Shown piece after piece: positions 1 to 5,973 of a DNA stretch of 8,206 nt. The position numbers and the translations under genes were made by a program. Within the stretch, counting starts at the first letter, position 1. Each line of letters begins with the position of its first letter. The notes below the pieces were generated by a model, which was not told where the DNA came from, searched no databases, and was given only the letters and a program-made list of their open reading frames with translations. This DNA is from Candidatus Bathyarchaeota archaeon. GTDB taxonomy: Archaea; Thermoproteota; Bathyarchaeia; TCS64. The stretch lies in contig JAUWBQ010000070.1 in assembly GCA_030601645.1 (NCBI GenBank), forward strand, positions 1 to 8,206, written 5' to 3'.

Positions 1-102
1 CTGGGAGCCGACACCGTCGAGATCCTCCACCAGCTCGGATACGACGATGGAGAGATCAAGCAACTGATAAAAGAGGGCGTGGCACACACGAGCGATGCCT
101 GA
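1..102 (+). CDS. CaiB/BaiF family III CoA-transferase, C-terminal end (partial)
   Basis: An open frame runs in from the left edge and stops at TGA 100-102, giving the last 33 residues of a larger protein. It reads LGADTVEILHQLGYDDGEI and continues KQLIKEGV. This matches the usual tail of family III CoA-transferases, whose last helix has the form 'LGEHTEEVLRELGYSDEEIAELREEGV'. Those enzymes move CoA between a thioester and a free acid in the cytoplasm through an aspartyl-CoA intermediate. The catalytic part lies outside the window, so the substrate cannot be judged from this piece. The stop overlaps the first possible start of the next gene by 8 nt, so the two are almost certainly co-transcribed and translationally coupled. 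The family call rests on the tail motif only. Confidence 0.75.
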   Translation: MGADTVEILHQLGYDDGEIKQLIKEGVAHTSDA

Positions 103-1147
103 GATCACTCCGTGCCGAGAAAGAGATTATATGCAGAATACAATCAACTCTCTCATCATGGGCTCGACACTTCCCCACCACACCGACGTCGAGAGGCTCG
201 TCAGGCGCTCCTCGCTGATCTTCCCCGTGAACGTGCAGCGGTTCGTAGAGAAGGCCTACCTGAGGGGGGCGGACTGCATAGTCATGGACCTCGAGGACTC
301 CGTACCCGAGGGCGAGAAGGAGGCGGCGAGGGGCCTGATCAGGGACTACATTCCTGTCGTTGGCAAGGGGGGCGGAGACGTCGCTGTCAGGATCAACCGC
401 CCCATCGACCAGGCGACCGAGGATCTGGAGGCCTCCGTGTGGCCCGGGCTGGCCTGCGTGGCCTTGCCCAAGGTCGAGTCGGCCGAGGAGGTCTGCGCCA
501 GGGACGGGATCATCACCGATCTGGAGAGGAGGAGGGGGATGGAGGCGGGGACCGTGCAGATAGCCGTCGCCGTGGAGACGGCCCTCGGTGTCGTCAGGGC
601 CTTCGAGATCGCCTCCGCCAGCCCGAGGATAGTGACCATCGGGGTCGGCGCCGAGGACCTGACTCAGGAGATGGGAGTCCAGACGACCGGGGAGGGAAGG
701 GAGCTCTGGTACGCCCGATCGAAGGTCCTGACGGACGCCTACGCTGCGGGGGTCCAGCCGATGGGGCTCGTCGGCGTCGAGCCCTTCACGTGGCGGGAGC
801 CCGAAAAGGCCTATGACGCGGCGGTCAACTCTCGGAAGCTGGGCTATAAGGGCGCGCAGTCCATCCATCCGGCGCCGATCCCCTACCTCAACGAGGGATT
901 CTCCATACCGCCGAAGGAAGTGACGCACATGAGAAAGGCTCTGGAGGCCTTCGAGGAGGGGATGAGAAAGGGGACGGCGTCGGTGAGCGTCGACGGTAGG
1001 ATGATCGACATCGCCTCGGTGGAGAGGTGCAGGAGGGTCCTGACGAGGGCGGACGCCATCGCAGATATGGATGGAAGGAAGAACGAGGCGCTGAAAGACC
1101 CCGACTCTCTGGAAGAGAAACTCAGGGCTGCAATCGATGAGATCTAG
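95..1147 (+). CDS. HpcH/HpaI aldolase / citrate lyase beta-subunit-like CoA-ester lyase
   Basis: This is a full-length CitE-like protein (350 residues from the first ATG), a TIM-barrel enzyme that cleaves or forms 3-hydroxyacyl-CoA thioesters such as malyl-CoA or citramalyl-CoA using Mg2+. Visible family motifs are: RRSSLIFPVN near the start, DLEDSVP (65-71), the CoA/substrate-binding arginine in VRINRP (98-103), LPKVES (124-129), the metal-ligand glutamate in VETALGV (Glu161), GAEDLTQEMG (185-194) with the metal-ligand aspartate, QSIHP (255-259), and the C-terminal GRMIDIASVERCRRVL helix typical of the CoA lid. The first 12 residues do not look like the family. The ATG at 131, behind a GAGAAAGAG stretch, may be the real start. 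The gene follows a CoA-transferase with an 8-nt overlap, which suggests that the transferase makes the CoA ester and this enzyme splits it. The exact substrate (malyl-, methylmalyl- or citramalyl-CoA) cannot be told from sequence alone. Confidence 0.9.
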   Translation: MPEITPCRERDYMQNTINSLIMGSTLPHHTDVERLVRRSSLIFPVNVQRFVEKAYLRGADCIVMDLEDSVPEGEKEAARGLIRDYIPVVGKGGGDVAVRINRPIDQATEDLEASVWPGLACVALPKVESAEEVCARDGIITDLERRRGMEAGTVQIAVAVETALGVVRAFEIASASPRIVTIGVGAEDLTQEMGVQTTGEGRELWYARSKVLTDAYAAGVQPMGLVGVEPFTWREPEKAYDAAVNSRKLGYKGAQSIHPAPIPYLNEGFSIPPKEVTHMRKALEAFEEGMRKGTASVSVDGRMIDIASVERCRRVLTRADAIADMDGRKNEALKDPDSLEEKLRAAIDEI

Positions 1148-1426
1148 ATCGTGTGGCGTTCAACTGGCGTGTACGCGAGTTTGTAGCCCCGGAGATTCGT
1201 ACTCCCTTGGTTTATGGCAACGCCTAACAGGCTCGCATTCAAAGAACCCTTAGAAATTAGCTCTCCTGTTTCCCTTCTTTTTCATTCAACGCCAATCGTG
1301 TACGCGGAGATGGAGAATATCGGCACCATCTACACAGGGGGTATAAGAATCGCGCAGGGTTTCTCTTTGATTTTCTGCAATCGCACGCGAATAAGCTTGG
1401 ATTATTTAATTACAGATACCCGTTTG

Positions 1427-1640
1427 TCACTTTTCCATTTTCTTCCTAATGTTTTCCTTCTCGTTCTCAAGTTCTTCTATACTTTCCTCGACGGATTCAC
1501 GGAGTTTCATGAGCTTATCCTTGATCCCTTTATTTGAGGCCAAGCGTTCCACCACCTCATTCTTCTTCAATCGCTCTAATCAATTCATCGTACGTGTTTA
1601 GCTCACCTGAACGGAGCTCGATTTAGCCTTTTTTCACTGA
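1427..1640 (-). pseudogene. decayed small gene(s), possibly antitoxin-like plus a coiled-coil tail
   Basis: On the minus strand two abutting frames look coding, but neither makes a whole gene. The first (1622 to the stop at 1557) reads ELRSGELNTYDELIRAIEEE. The 'tYDELI' pattern resembles the C-terminal helix of small archaeal antitoxins (VapB or ribbon-helix-helix type). An in-frame TAA (1623-1625) and the lack of a start codon cut it off upstream, where the same frame reads FVNIEDFSVKKG. The second, shifted by one, runs from a possible TTG at 1570 to TGA at 1427-1429. It gives about 47 residues, highly charged and helical (KLRESVEESIEELENEKEN), likely a coiled coil. The two overlap by 14 nt. 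They could be one frameshifted gene, or the end of one gene followed by a very short second one. The family is not certain, and decay is inferred from the stops and missing starts. Confidence 0.35.
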
Positions 1641-1748
1641 AAAATCTTCAATATTTACGAAAAGAAGGTCAAATCAGGCTCTTTCAAAAGTAGCAATAAC
1701 ACATACAAATCGCGAAATAAATGTTACGAATAATCCACAAAGCAATAA

Positions 1749-1760
1749 TTAATATATTTT
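1749..1760 (+). promoter_or_regulatory. TATA box of the S9 peptidase gene (leaderless start)
   Basis: TTAATATATTTT is centred about 28 nt upstream of the ATG at 1783. In archaea transcription starts about 25 nt after the TATA centre, so the transcript would begin at or a few bases before the ATG. No Shine-Dalgarno sequence is present (the bases before the ATG are ACCATATAAT), which fits a leaderless mRNA. Confidence 0.6.
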
Positions 1761-1782
1761 TTACAATTAAGAACCATATAAT

Positions 1783-2808
1783 ATGTCAAGAAAATCTTCT
1801 GATGATTCAGTGAACGGGTCATTGAAAGAGATAATTAGAGAAATCGACGAGTTGAAGGATCGGTTCAACTCGACAAAGCACGTTCTCGATATGATCCTGA
1901 AAGAGGTAGATGATGTCCTCTGGTATCAGAGGGTGGGTTGCGTCGCCCATATCGGCAAGCATCGTTTGACAGGCCCTCCTTCCCAGCATGCGCCGAATCC
2001 TTCGGCCCAGGGGGCTGGGAACCCCGTCGTTTTCTACACTTATACTTTTGTCCCTAAGAACGCGGACAAGTCCGAGAAGCTGCCCCTCGTGGTGATGCCT
2101 CATCTCGGAATCAGGAGCAACTTCAACTGCAACTACCAGTTCCCCATGGGGAACATCGTCCGTGAGTTCATGGAGCAAGGCTACATCATAGTAGCGCCGG
2201 AGTACCGGGGAAGCACCGGATACGGTGAGAAGTTCGTGAAGCTCATCGATTATGGCGGTTTAGAGATCGAAGACACGTTCGCTGCCCGTAATTGGATGGT
2301 TGAGAACTACGACCTCGTCGATCCCGATCGGGTCGGGATCGTGGGGTGGAGTCACGGGGGTCTCCACACGCTGATGAATATATTCCACCACCCGGAAGCA
2401 TACAAAGTTGCTTATGCAGGGGTCCCCGTCTCAGATCTGATCGCCCGTATGGGATACAAGACTCAGGAATACAGAGATTTATATTCCGCTGAATATCATC
2501 TTGGGAAGACCGCTTTCGAAGATGTCAACGAGTACAGGAAGAGGTCTCCAGTCTGGAACACTGAAAAACTACAGACGCCCCTCCTAATCCATACGAATAC
2601 CTCCGATGAAGATGTCAACGTTCTGGAAGTCGAGCATCTTATAAAGTCACTGACGGTGGCGGGAAAAGATTTCGAGTACAAAATATACCAGGACGCCCCA
2701 GGAGGACACAGCTTCAACCAGATAGATACAAAACTTGCCAAGGAGTCACGCAGAGAAGTCTACAAGTTCCTGGCGAGATACCTGAAACCTCTCAACCCTA
2801 TGACATAG
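1783..2808 (+). CDS. S9-family (prolyl oligopeptidase-like) serine peptidase / alpha-beta hydrolase
   Basis: A 341-residue cytoplasmic protein with an alpha/beta-hydrolase catalytic domain of the S9 type. The family triad is complete: nucleophile Ser190 in GWSHGG (188-193), Asp275 in NTSDEDVNV, and His309 in DAPGGHSF (304-311). The oxyanion-side motif APEYRGSTGYG (138-148) is typical of acylaminoacyl/prolyl oligopeptidases. The usual N-terminal beta-propeller that limits substrate size is absent. In its place are about 50 charged helical residues (KEIIREIDELKDRFNS) and a short Pro/Gly/Asn-rich linker (63-81). No signal peptide or membrane helix is visible. The start at 1783 is supported by the TATA box about 28 nt upstream. 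The gene stands alone and faces the membrane operon tail to tail. It could be an oligopeptidase or an esterase; the substrate is unknown. Confidence 0.88.
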   Translation: MSRKSSDDSVNGSLKEIIREIDELKDRFNSTKHVLDMILKEVDDVLWYQRVGCVAHIGKHRLTGPPSQHAPNPSAQGAGNPVVFYTYTFVPKNADKSEKLPLVVMPHLGIRSNFNCNYQFPMGNIVREFMEQGYIIVAPEYRGSTGYGEKFVKLIDYGGLEIEDTFAARNWMVENYDLVDPDRVGIVGWSHGGLHTLMNIFHHPEAYKVAYAGVPVSDLIARMGYKTQEYRDLYSAEYHLGKTAFEDVNEYRKRSPVWNTEKLQTPLLIHTNTSDEDVNVLEVEHLIKSLTVAGKDFEYKIYQDAPGGHSFNQIDTKLAKESRREVYKFLARYLKPLNPMT

Positions 2809-2832
2809 AGATCTCCTGAGAACCCCCACGCG

Positions 2833-2880
2833 AAAATGAAAACTCCATTTTTCTTTCATTCCTAAAAAAAGAGGGAATAT
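2833..2880. terminator. bidirectional T-rich terminator between convergent genes
   Basis: The 81-nt gap between the stops of the peptidase and the minus-strand operon holds a T-tract on each strand. TTTTTCTTT (2848-2856) serves the plus strand and seven T's (2864-2870 on the minus strand) serve the operon. A weak inverted repeat, AATGAAA (2835-2841) with TTTCATT (2854-2860), lies before the plus-strand end. Archaeal polymerase stops at such T-runs. Confidence 0.5.
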
Positions 2881-2889
2881 ATTCTTTTT

Positions 2890-3501
2890 CTAACCTAGAC
2901 CTAGCCAGTCGTAGAGGAGGAACATGATCCTCCCGGCGTACTGTCCGACCCTCGTGATAACTGTGTTGGCCATGGATGCCCCGAAGGCCATCATCATCAG
3001 GTACCTACCGAGTGTGCTGATGTAGGACATCTGCTTCGCAAGGGTTTCATTCTTCGGCGTCAGCGAGTAGACGAAGTAGACGAGGCAAACAACGACGGTG
3101 AAGACGAAGAAGATGTTGTTAAAGGAGTTCAGCGGCTTGAAGGTATCGACTATCTGCTGAGTGAACTGGAACTCTACAAAGCCTCTGACTGTGACACCCG
3201 TACCGATGCCGATCATAAGCGCCGTCGGATACCTGCTCACCCAAAGGTACCTCTTTGAGTACCTGGTGTAGAGGGCAACCCCGAAGAGCAGCGGTATTAT
3301 CATCGACACTGAACCCTTCATCACACCTGAGATGCCAATCTGGCTGATATTCCTCCAGGCCATGGTGACCAGGTTCCCTGCCGCCGCTGCTAAGAACGTG
3401 TGTTCTGCGAATTTTGCTAAGGGGTTGTCCTTGAAGGCTAGGCTCGTGATAGCGATAGTAAAGAACGCCATGATCCAGATGTTTGGGTCTGTCGATATCA
3501 T
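2890..3501 (-). CDS. polytopic membrane protein, last gene of the DUF6754 operon
   Basis: This 203-residue protein has about six transmembrane helices (near 7-22, 34-50, 61-79, 91-108, 128-146 and 165-183). I know no function. Recognisable features are the loop after helix 1, FKDNPLAKFAEH (23-34), the ...RYLWVSRYPTALMIGIGTG stretch before helix 4, and GRYLMMMAFGASMANT at the C-terminal end. From memory these match a family of conserved membrane proteins found next to DUF6754 genes; this is recollection, not a search result. The start ATG overlaps the stop of the preceding gene (ATGA, 3498-3501), so translation is coupled. It is the promoter-distal gene of four and is followed by a T-tract. 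The short, Gly/Ala-rich helices resemble a membrane-complex subunit or small channel, but nothing in the sequence proves transport. Confidence 0.85.
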   Translation of the reverse strand: MISTDPNIWIMAFFTIAITSLAFKDNPLAKFAEHTFLAAAAGNLVTMAWRNISQIGISGVMKGSVSMIIPLLFGVALYTRYSKRYLWVSRYPTALMIGIGTGVTVRGFVEFQFTQQIVDTFKPLNSFNNIFFVFTVVVCLVYFVYSLTPKNETLAKQMSYISTLGRYLMMMAFGASMANTVITRVGQYAGRIMFLLYDWLGLG

Positions 3502-4343
3502 TTTTTGCTCATCCTCCCCTTCATGATAAAGCCGATGTTTCCCAGTAACAAGAACGCGAAAACGACCAAGTTGCTGAATGAGTAGACGTCAGTTAGTTTT
3601 ACAGCATCCCCGGGTTTCCCGATTAGAACCTCCAGCTCCGCGGCGCCCACGCCGCCATTGATCAGTCCTGTAATCTGACCAGAGGCCCAGAAGGGCAGGA
3701 TCGTGGGGGTCATCATCTCTCCGCAGTGGATGTGAGTAATCACGCCATACTGGGTGTTGAACTGCCTAACAAAGGACTCCGGGGAGCCCATCGTAAACGA
3801 GATTAGCATTGTGTAGTCCTCGTAGTTTTGCACTTCTTGCATCAGGGGCAGGTCGTCAAGTGGCGTGTTGAAGTTATCAGTTGAGAACGCACTCCTGATG
3901 TCCGAAGCCACAGCGGCTAACGCAGTCTCCTGACCGGCAATGTATCCGAGGTAGACGTAGTCTTCACCGTATATGTAGCCGGCACTATCGAGGGATGGCT
4001 GGAGCTTGGGGAGCATCAGGTTGTACATCATAGGCCCCTCCGCCGCCGTGGACAGTATGACCATCTTGGCTCCCTGCTGTATCGTCTGGTACGCGACAGC
4101 AAGGAAACCCGGCTCATGGAAGGCCATCGAGCCTGCACCGTAGTCCAGGAACATTATGAATACGTCTCCATCTTGGAGCGTTTCCAGAGAGTCGTACATC
4201 GTTATTGTCTGTGGCGAGATCGGTATGGGAAGCCCTAGGGGATTAAGCAGGGGGATGATCATAGATATGATCACCACGATGTAGAGCACCCATCTCGGGA
4301 TCGTCTGAATCCGATCCCAGATGGTTCTATCTTCGGATTCCAT
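3498..4343 (-). CDS. bitopic membrane protein with large extracytoplasmic domain (DUF6754 operon)
   Basis: The 281 residues have one N-terminal helix (about 17-38), a soluble region of about 215 residues, and one C-terminal helix (about 256-274) followed by the basic tail MKGRMSKK. Positive charges flank both helices on the chain-end sides (Arg11, Arg17; the Lys/Arg tail), so both ends should be cytoplasmic and the middle outside. The middle shows alternating strands and helices: DGDVFIMFLDYGAGS (58-72), GAKMVILSTAAEGP (91-104), GEDYVYLGYIAGQE (126-139), YTMLISFTMGSPE (177-189), then THIHCGEMMTP (203-213), with the only cysteine, and SGQITGLINGGVGAAELE (221-238). This suggests a Rossmann-like alpha/beta fold; I cannot name the family. 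A strong ribosome binding site (4349-4358) lies just upstream. The gene begins at the base after the previous stop, so co-translation is expected. Function unknown. Confidence 0.85.
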   Translation of the reverse strand: MESEDRTIWDRIQTIPRWVLYIVVIISMIIPLLNPLGLPIPISPQTITMYDSLETLQDGDVFIMFLDYGAGSMAFHEPGFLAVAYQTIQQGAKMVILSTAAEGPMMYNLMLPKLQPSLDSAGYIYGEDYVYLGYIAGQETALAAVASDIRSAFSTDNFNTPLDDLPLMQEVQNYEDYTMLISFTMGSPESFVRQFNTQYGVITHIHCGEMMTPTILPFWASGQITGLINGGVGAAELEVLIGKPGDAVKLTDVYSFSNLVVFAFLLLGNIGFIMKGRMSKK

Positions 4344-4988
4344 CTATGCCCCCTCCTCTCTTCCCAGGTGGGTCTGCTCAAGCCCGAATATGAACCTGAA
4401 CCCTAGCATGATGGTGCCCAGGCCGATTCCAAGTAGTATGGCTCTGTATGCAGCTGTAAGCTCTACGTCCATTATCCAAGCCTTGATTACTTGTAGAGGA
4501 GGAAACATGACTGCTAGCACTGGCGCGTTTGCGAGAAGGATGATCGCTCCTGTCAGCACGAAGATGAGGGCCTGGCCACTTCGAATTCGGAATGTCCTGT
4601 ATATGGCTGAACAGAGGAAGAACAGCGTCGCAGGGTACATGGTTCCGCTCAGCGGCTGAAGTATTGTGTTGTAAAGATACGTGTATTGTGAGGAAGTGTT
4701 CCCGAGTCCTATGCCGACCAAGGAGAAGGTAAAGAAGACGACGAGCAGCCATATTGCGTACAGCCAGTCCGTTCCCTCTCTTTTCTGTATTCTTTTGACA
4801 TTTAGGATGATGATGTTCACCGAGCCGAGACCCATTGCGAAGGCTGCGACCACGATACCCCATTGCTGAACAGAGGTTGCCAGATCGTCTATGATGGATA
4901 CGTTGAAGAACCACTGGCCGATCATCAACATTCCCACGAGGAAGGTGATGATCAGCGGGATCGTCCGTCTAACTATTTTTGTACTCAT
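4344..4988 (-). CDS. polytopic membrane protein, second gene of the DUF6754 operon
   Basis: The 214-residue protein has about six transmembrane helices (near 10-28, 42-62, 76-95, 116-132, 139-158 and 180-202), joined by short loops with basic patches such as NVKRIQKREG (63-72) and YRTFRIRSGQ (130-139). No catalytic or ligand motif is visible and I cannot name a family. The start is well fixed by the ribosome binding site GAGGTGAT (4992-4999 on the minus strand), which lies in the 10-nt gap after the first gene's stop. The stop abuts the start of the third gene. Its place between the DUF6754 protein and the extracytoplasmic-domain protein suggests a membrane subunit of the same complex. Confidence 0.85.
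   Translation of the reverse strand: MSTKIVRRTIPLIITFLVGMLMIGQWFFNVSIIDDLATSVQQWGIVVAAFAMGLGSVNIIILNVKRIQKREGTDWLYAIWLLVVFFTFSLVGIGLGNTSSQYTYLYNTILQPLSGTMYPATLFFLCSAIYRTFRIRSGQALIFVLTGAIILLANAPVLAVMFPPLQVIKAWIMDVELTAAYRAILLGIGLGTIMLGFRFIFGLEQTHLGREEGA
4349..4358 (-). promoter_or_regulatory. ribosome binding site of the third operon gene
   Basis: GAGGAGGGGG on the minus strand ends 5 nt before the ATG at 4343 and lies inside the last codons of the preceding gene. It fixes the start and shows tight coupling. Confidence 0.7.
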
Positions 4989-4991
4989 CTC

Positions 4992-4999
4992 ATCACCTC
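4992..4999 (-). promoter_or_regulatory. ribosome binding site of the second operon gene
   Basis: GAGGTGAT on the minus strand matches the archaeal anti-16S consensus almost fully. It begins at the last base of the stop codon of the DUF6754 gene and ends 3 nt before the ATG at 4988. Confidence 0.75.
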
Positions 5000-5778
5000 T
5001 ACATGTTCAACAGGTTCGTAAGGGCCTGGTTTCCGAAAGTTACCAACAGTGCTCCGAGTATCAGCAGTACCAGCGTGATCCACTTGAACGTGTCCTGTCC
5101 TGCAATTGTGGCGATCAGCTTCGGATCTTTACTGATGTAAGCACTTACAGGATAGATCTCCTCGCCGATCAGCACGTAGTCGCACGCCCCGGCGAAGAAG
5201 GGGATCTGGTACAGGTTTGTAGTCCCTCCGATTTGTATAGCCCCTACACGCCCGAAGGCCTCAGCCCAGATGCAGGACTCGTGCCAGTAGTAGCCTATCA
5301 TGATGTTAGCGGCCGGTCTCACCCTGTCGGCGAGGGCCATAACTGAAGCCTGAACGGGCAGGAAAGGTATCATCTCCTCAGGCTGGAATCTGTCGATTGC
5401 TCCCGCAACCAAGTATGCGTCCCGAATGATCTCCGTTGCGACTGGGATCGTTTCGACTCCTCCAACCGCGTACATGGGAGCGAGGAGCTTTGCATCGAGC
5501 CTTGCGGTTATGTCCGCTACGTATCCCAATACCGATAGTCCGGCCATGGTCGGCGGAGCATACTCGCCTCTCAGCAAGCCCCCGCCGCCGATGTTCATGA
5601 TGACTGTTTTGTCCATCTCGACGGCCCTGCCGACCGCCTCCTCGATGGCGTCGATGGCCACCATCCTCCTGATGGTGAACCGGTCACCCCCGACGACGTA
5701 GATGTATAGGGCGCCCACGCCCCATATCAGCACCAGAAAGACAAAGTCTATTATTTTTCCGTCAACTATTAGTCCCAT
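4999..5778 (-). CDS. DUF6754-type membrane-anchored protein, first gene of operon
   Basis: The 259-residue protein has an N-terminal helix (about 9-29), a soluble domain (about 35-230) and a C-terminal helix (about 232-249). I recognise the domain as DUF6754-like from AIEEAVGRAVEMDKTVIMNI (44-63), the Gly-rich GGGGLLRGEYAPPTMAGLSV (64-83), PVATEIIRDAYLVAG (112-126), MIGYYWHESCIWAEA (160-174), GAIQIGGT (179-186), and ACDYVLIGEEIYPVSAYIS (198-216). Basic residues follow the first helix (DRFTIRR, 32-38), so the domain most likely faces the cytoplasm. The conserved-looking His166, Glu167, Cys169 and Cys199 are candidates for a ligand or metal site. It leads a four-gene minus-strand operon with its own TATA box and a palindromic operator-like site. 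No biochemical role is known to me. The name rests on recalled motif resemblance. Confidence 0.85.
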   Translation of the reverse strand: MGLIVDGKIIDFVFLVLIWGVGALYIYVVGGDRFTIRRMVAIDAIEEAVGRAVEMDKTVIMNIGGGGLLRGEYAPPTMAGLSVLGYVADITARLDAKLLAPMYAVGGVETIPVATEIIRDAYLVAGAIDRFQPEEMIPFLPVQASVMALADRVRPAANIMIGYYWHESCIWAEAFGRVGAIQIGGTTNLYQIPFFAGACDYVLIGEEIYPVSAYISKDPKLIATIAGQDTFKWITLVLLILGALLVTFGNQALTNLLNM

Positions 5779-5788
5779 TTTTCTTACC

Positions 5789-5808
5789 AGTCGTTCAATA
5801 GAACGACT
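5789..5808. promoter_or_regulatory. perfect palindrome at operon transcription start (putative operator)
   Basis: AGTCGTTC (5789-5796) and its exact inverted copy GAACGACT (5801-5808) are separated by AATA. The site lies between the operon TATA box (5817-5824) and the ATG at 5778, covering the predicted transcription start near 5795. A repressor bound there would block transcription; alternatively it forms a short 5'-leader hairpin. A related half-site, AGTCGTT, lies at 5863-5869. Confidence 0.6.
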
Positions 5809-5816
5809 AATCTAAG

Positions 5817-5824
5817 AATATATT
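5817..5824 (-). promoter_or_regulatory. TATA box of the DUF6754 operon
   Basis: AATATATT is centred about 42 nt upstream of the ATG at 5778. It predicts a transcript start near 5795 and a leader of about 17 nt, with a weak GGTAAG ribosome binding site just before the ATG. Confidence 0.5.
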
Positions 5825-5936
5825 GGATGAATATATAACATATACATATATATAGAAATGGAAGTCGTTTATATTTAGATGAAAGTACTATAATGTTTAA
5901 AACCATCTTTGAAAATACAACGAACACTCACAAGAA

Positions 5937-5946
5937 TTATAAAGTT
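5937..5946 (+). promoter_or_regulatory. TATA box of the serine hydrolase gene
   Basis: TTATAAAG lies about 30-35 nt upstream of the ATG at 5974, with a second AT-rich element (TTTAATAAAAT) just after it. A start about 25 nt downstream would leave a leader of a few bases. No Shine-Dalgarno sequence is seen (GTGAAATTAA precedes the ATG), so the mRNA is probably leaderless or nearly so. Confidence 0.5.
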
Positions 5947-5973
5947 TAATAAAATAAAAGAATGTGAAATTAA

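Larger units (their letters stand above)
1148..1782. other. long gap without a convincing intact gene
   Basis: These 635 bases separate the lyase gene from the S9 peptidase. The left part (1148-1420) has no gene I can support. It holds a perfect 10-nt palindrome GATCTAGATC (1141-1150) across the lyase stop, and two copies of CGTGTACGCG (1168-1177 and 1297-1306), each preceded by TTCAAC a few bases upstream. The middle (about 1427-1640) contains coding-like minus-strand remnants, described separately. The right part (1640-1782) is AT-rich and carries the peptidase promoter. A 107-codon plus-strand frame at 1214-1537 is open but looks like the antisense of the minus-strand coiled-coil remnant. 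Confidence 0.6.

Noticed and set aside
112..816. Second plus-strand frame inside the lyase gene
   Set aside because: It has a very Arg/Gly-rich composition typical of a shifted GC-rich frame and no recognisable domain.
56..928. Long minus-strand open frame opposite the CoA-ester lyase
   Set aside because: It is a high-GC shadow of the lyase gene. The translation is Gly/Arg/Pro/Asp-rich with no family motifs, while the plus-strand frame carries a complete set of CitE motifs.
1168..1306. Two copies of CGTGTACGCG, each after TTCAAC
   Set aside because: The spacing between the two parts differs (3 versus 6 nt) and there are only two copies. This is too little to call a repeat element or CRISPR.
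1214..1537. Open plus-strand frame of 107 codons in the gap after the lyase gene
   Set aside because: Its second half is the antisense of the charged coiled-coil remnant on the minus strand. The hydrophobic Phe/Leu-rich translation is what such an antisense gives, and no promoter or ribosome binding site precedes it.
5825..5856. Run of TATATA-like steps in the divergent intergenic region
   Set aside because: It is simple AT-rich sequence with no regular repeat unit. It may contribute to promoter melting, but it gives no support for an origin.
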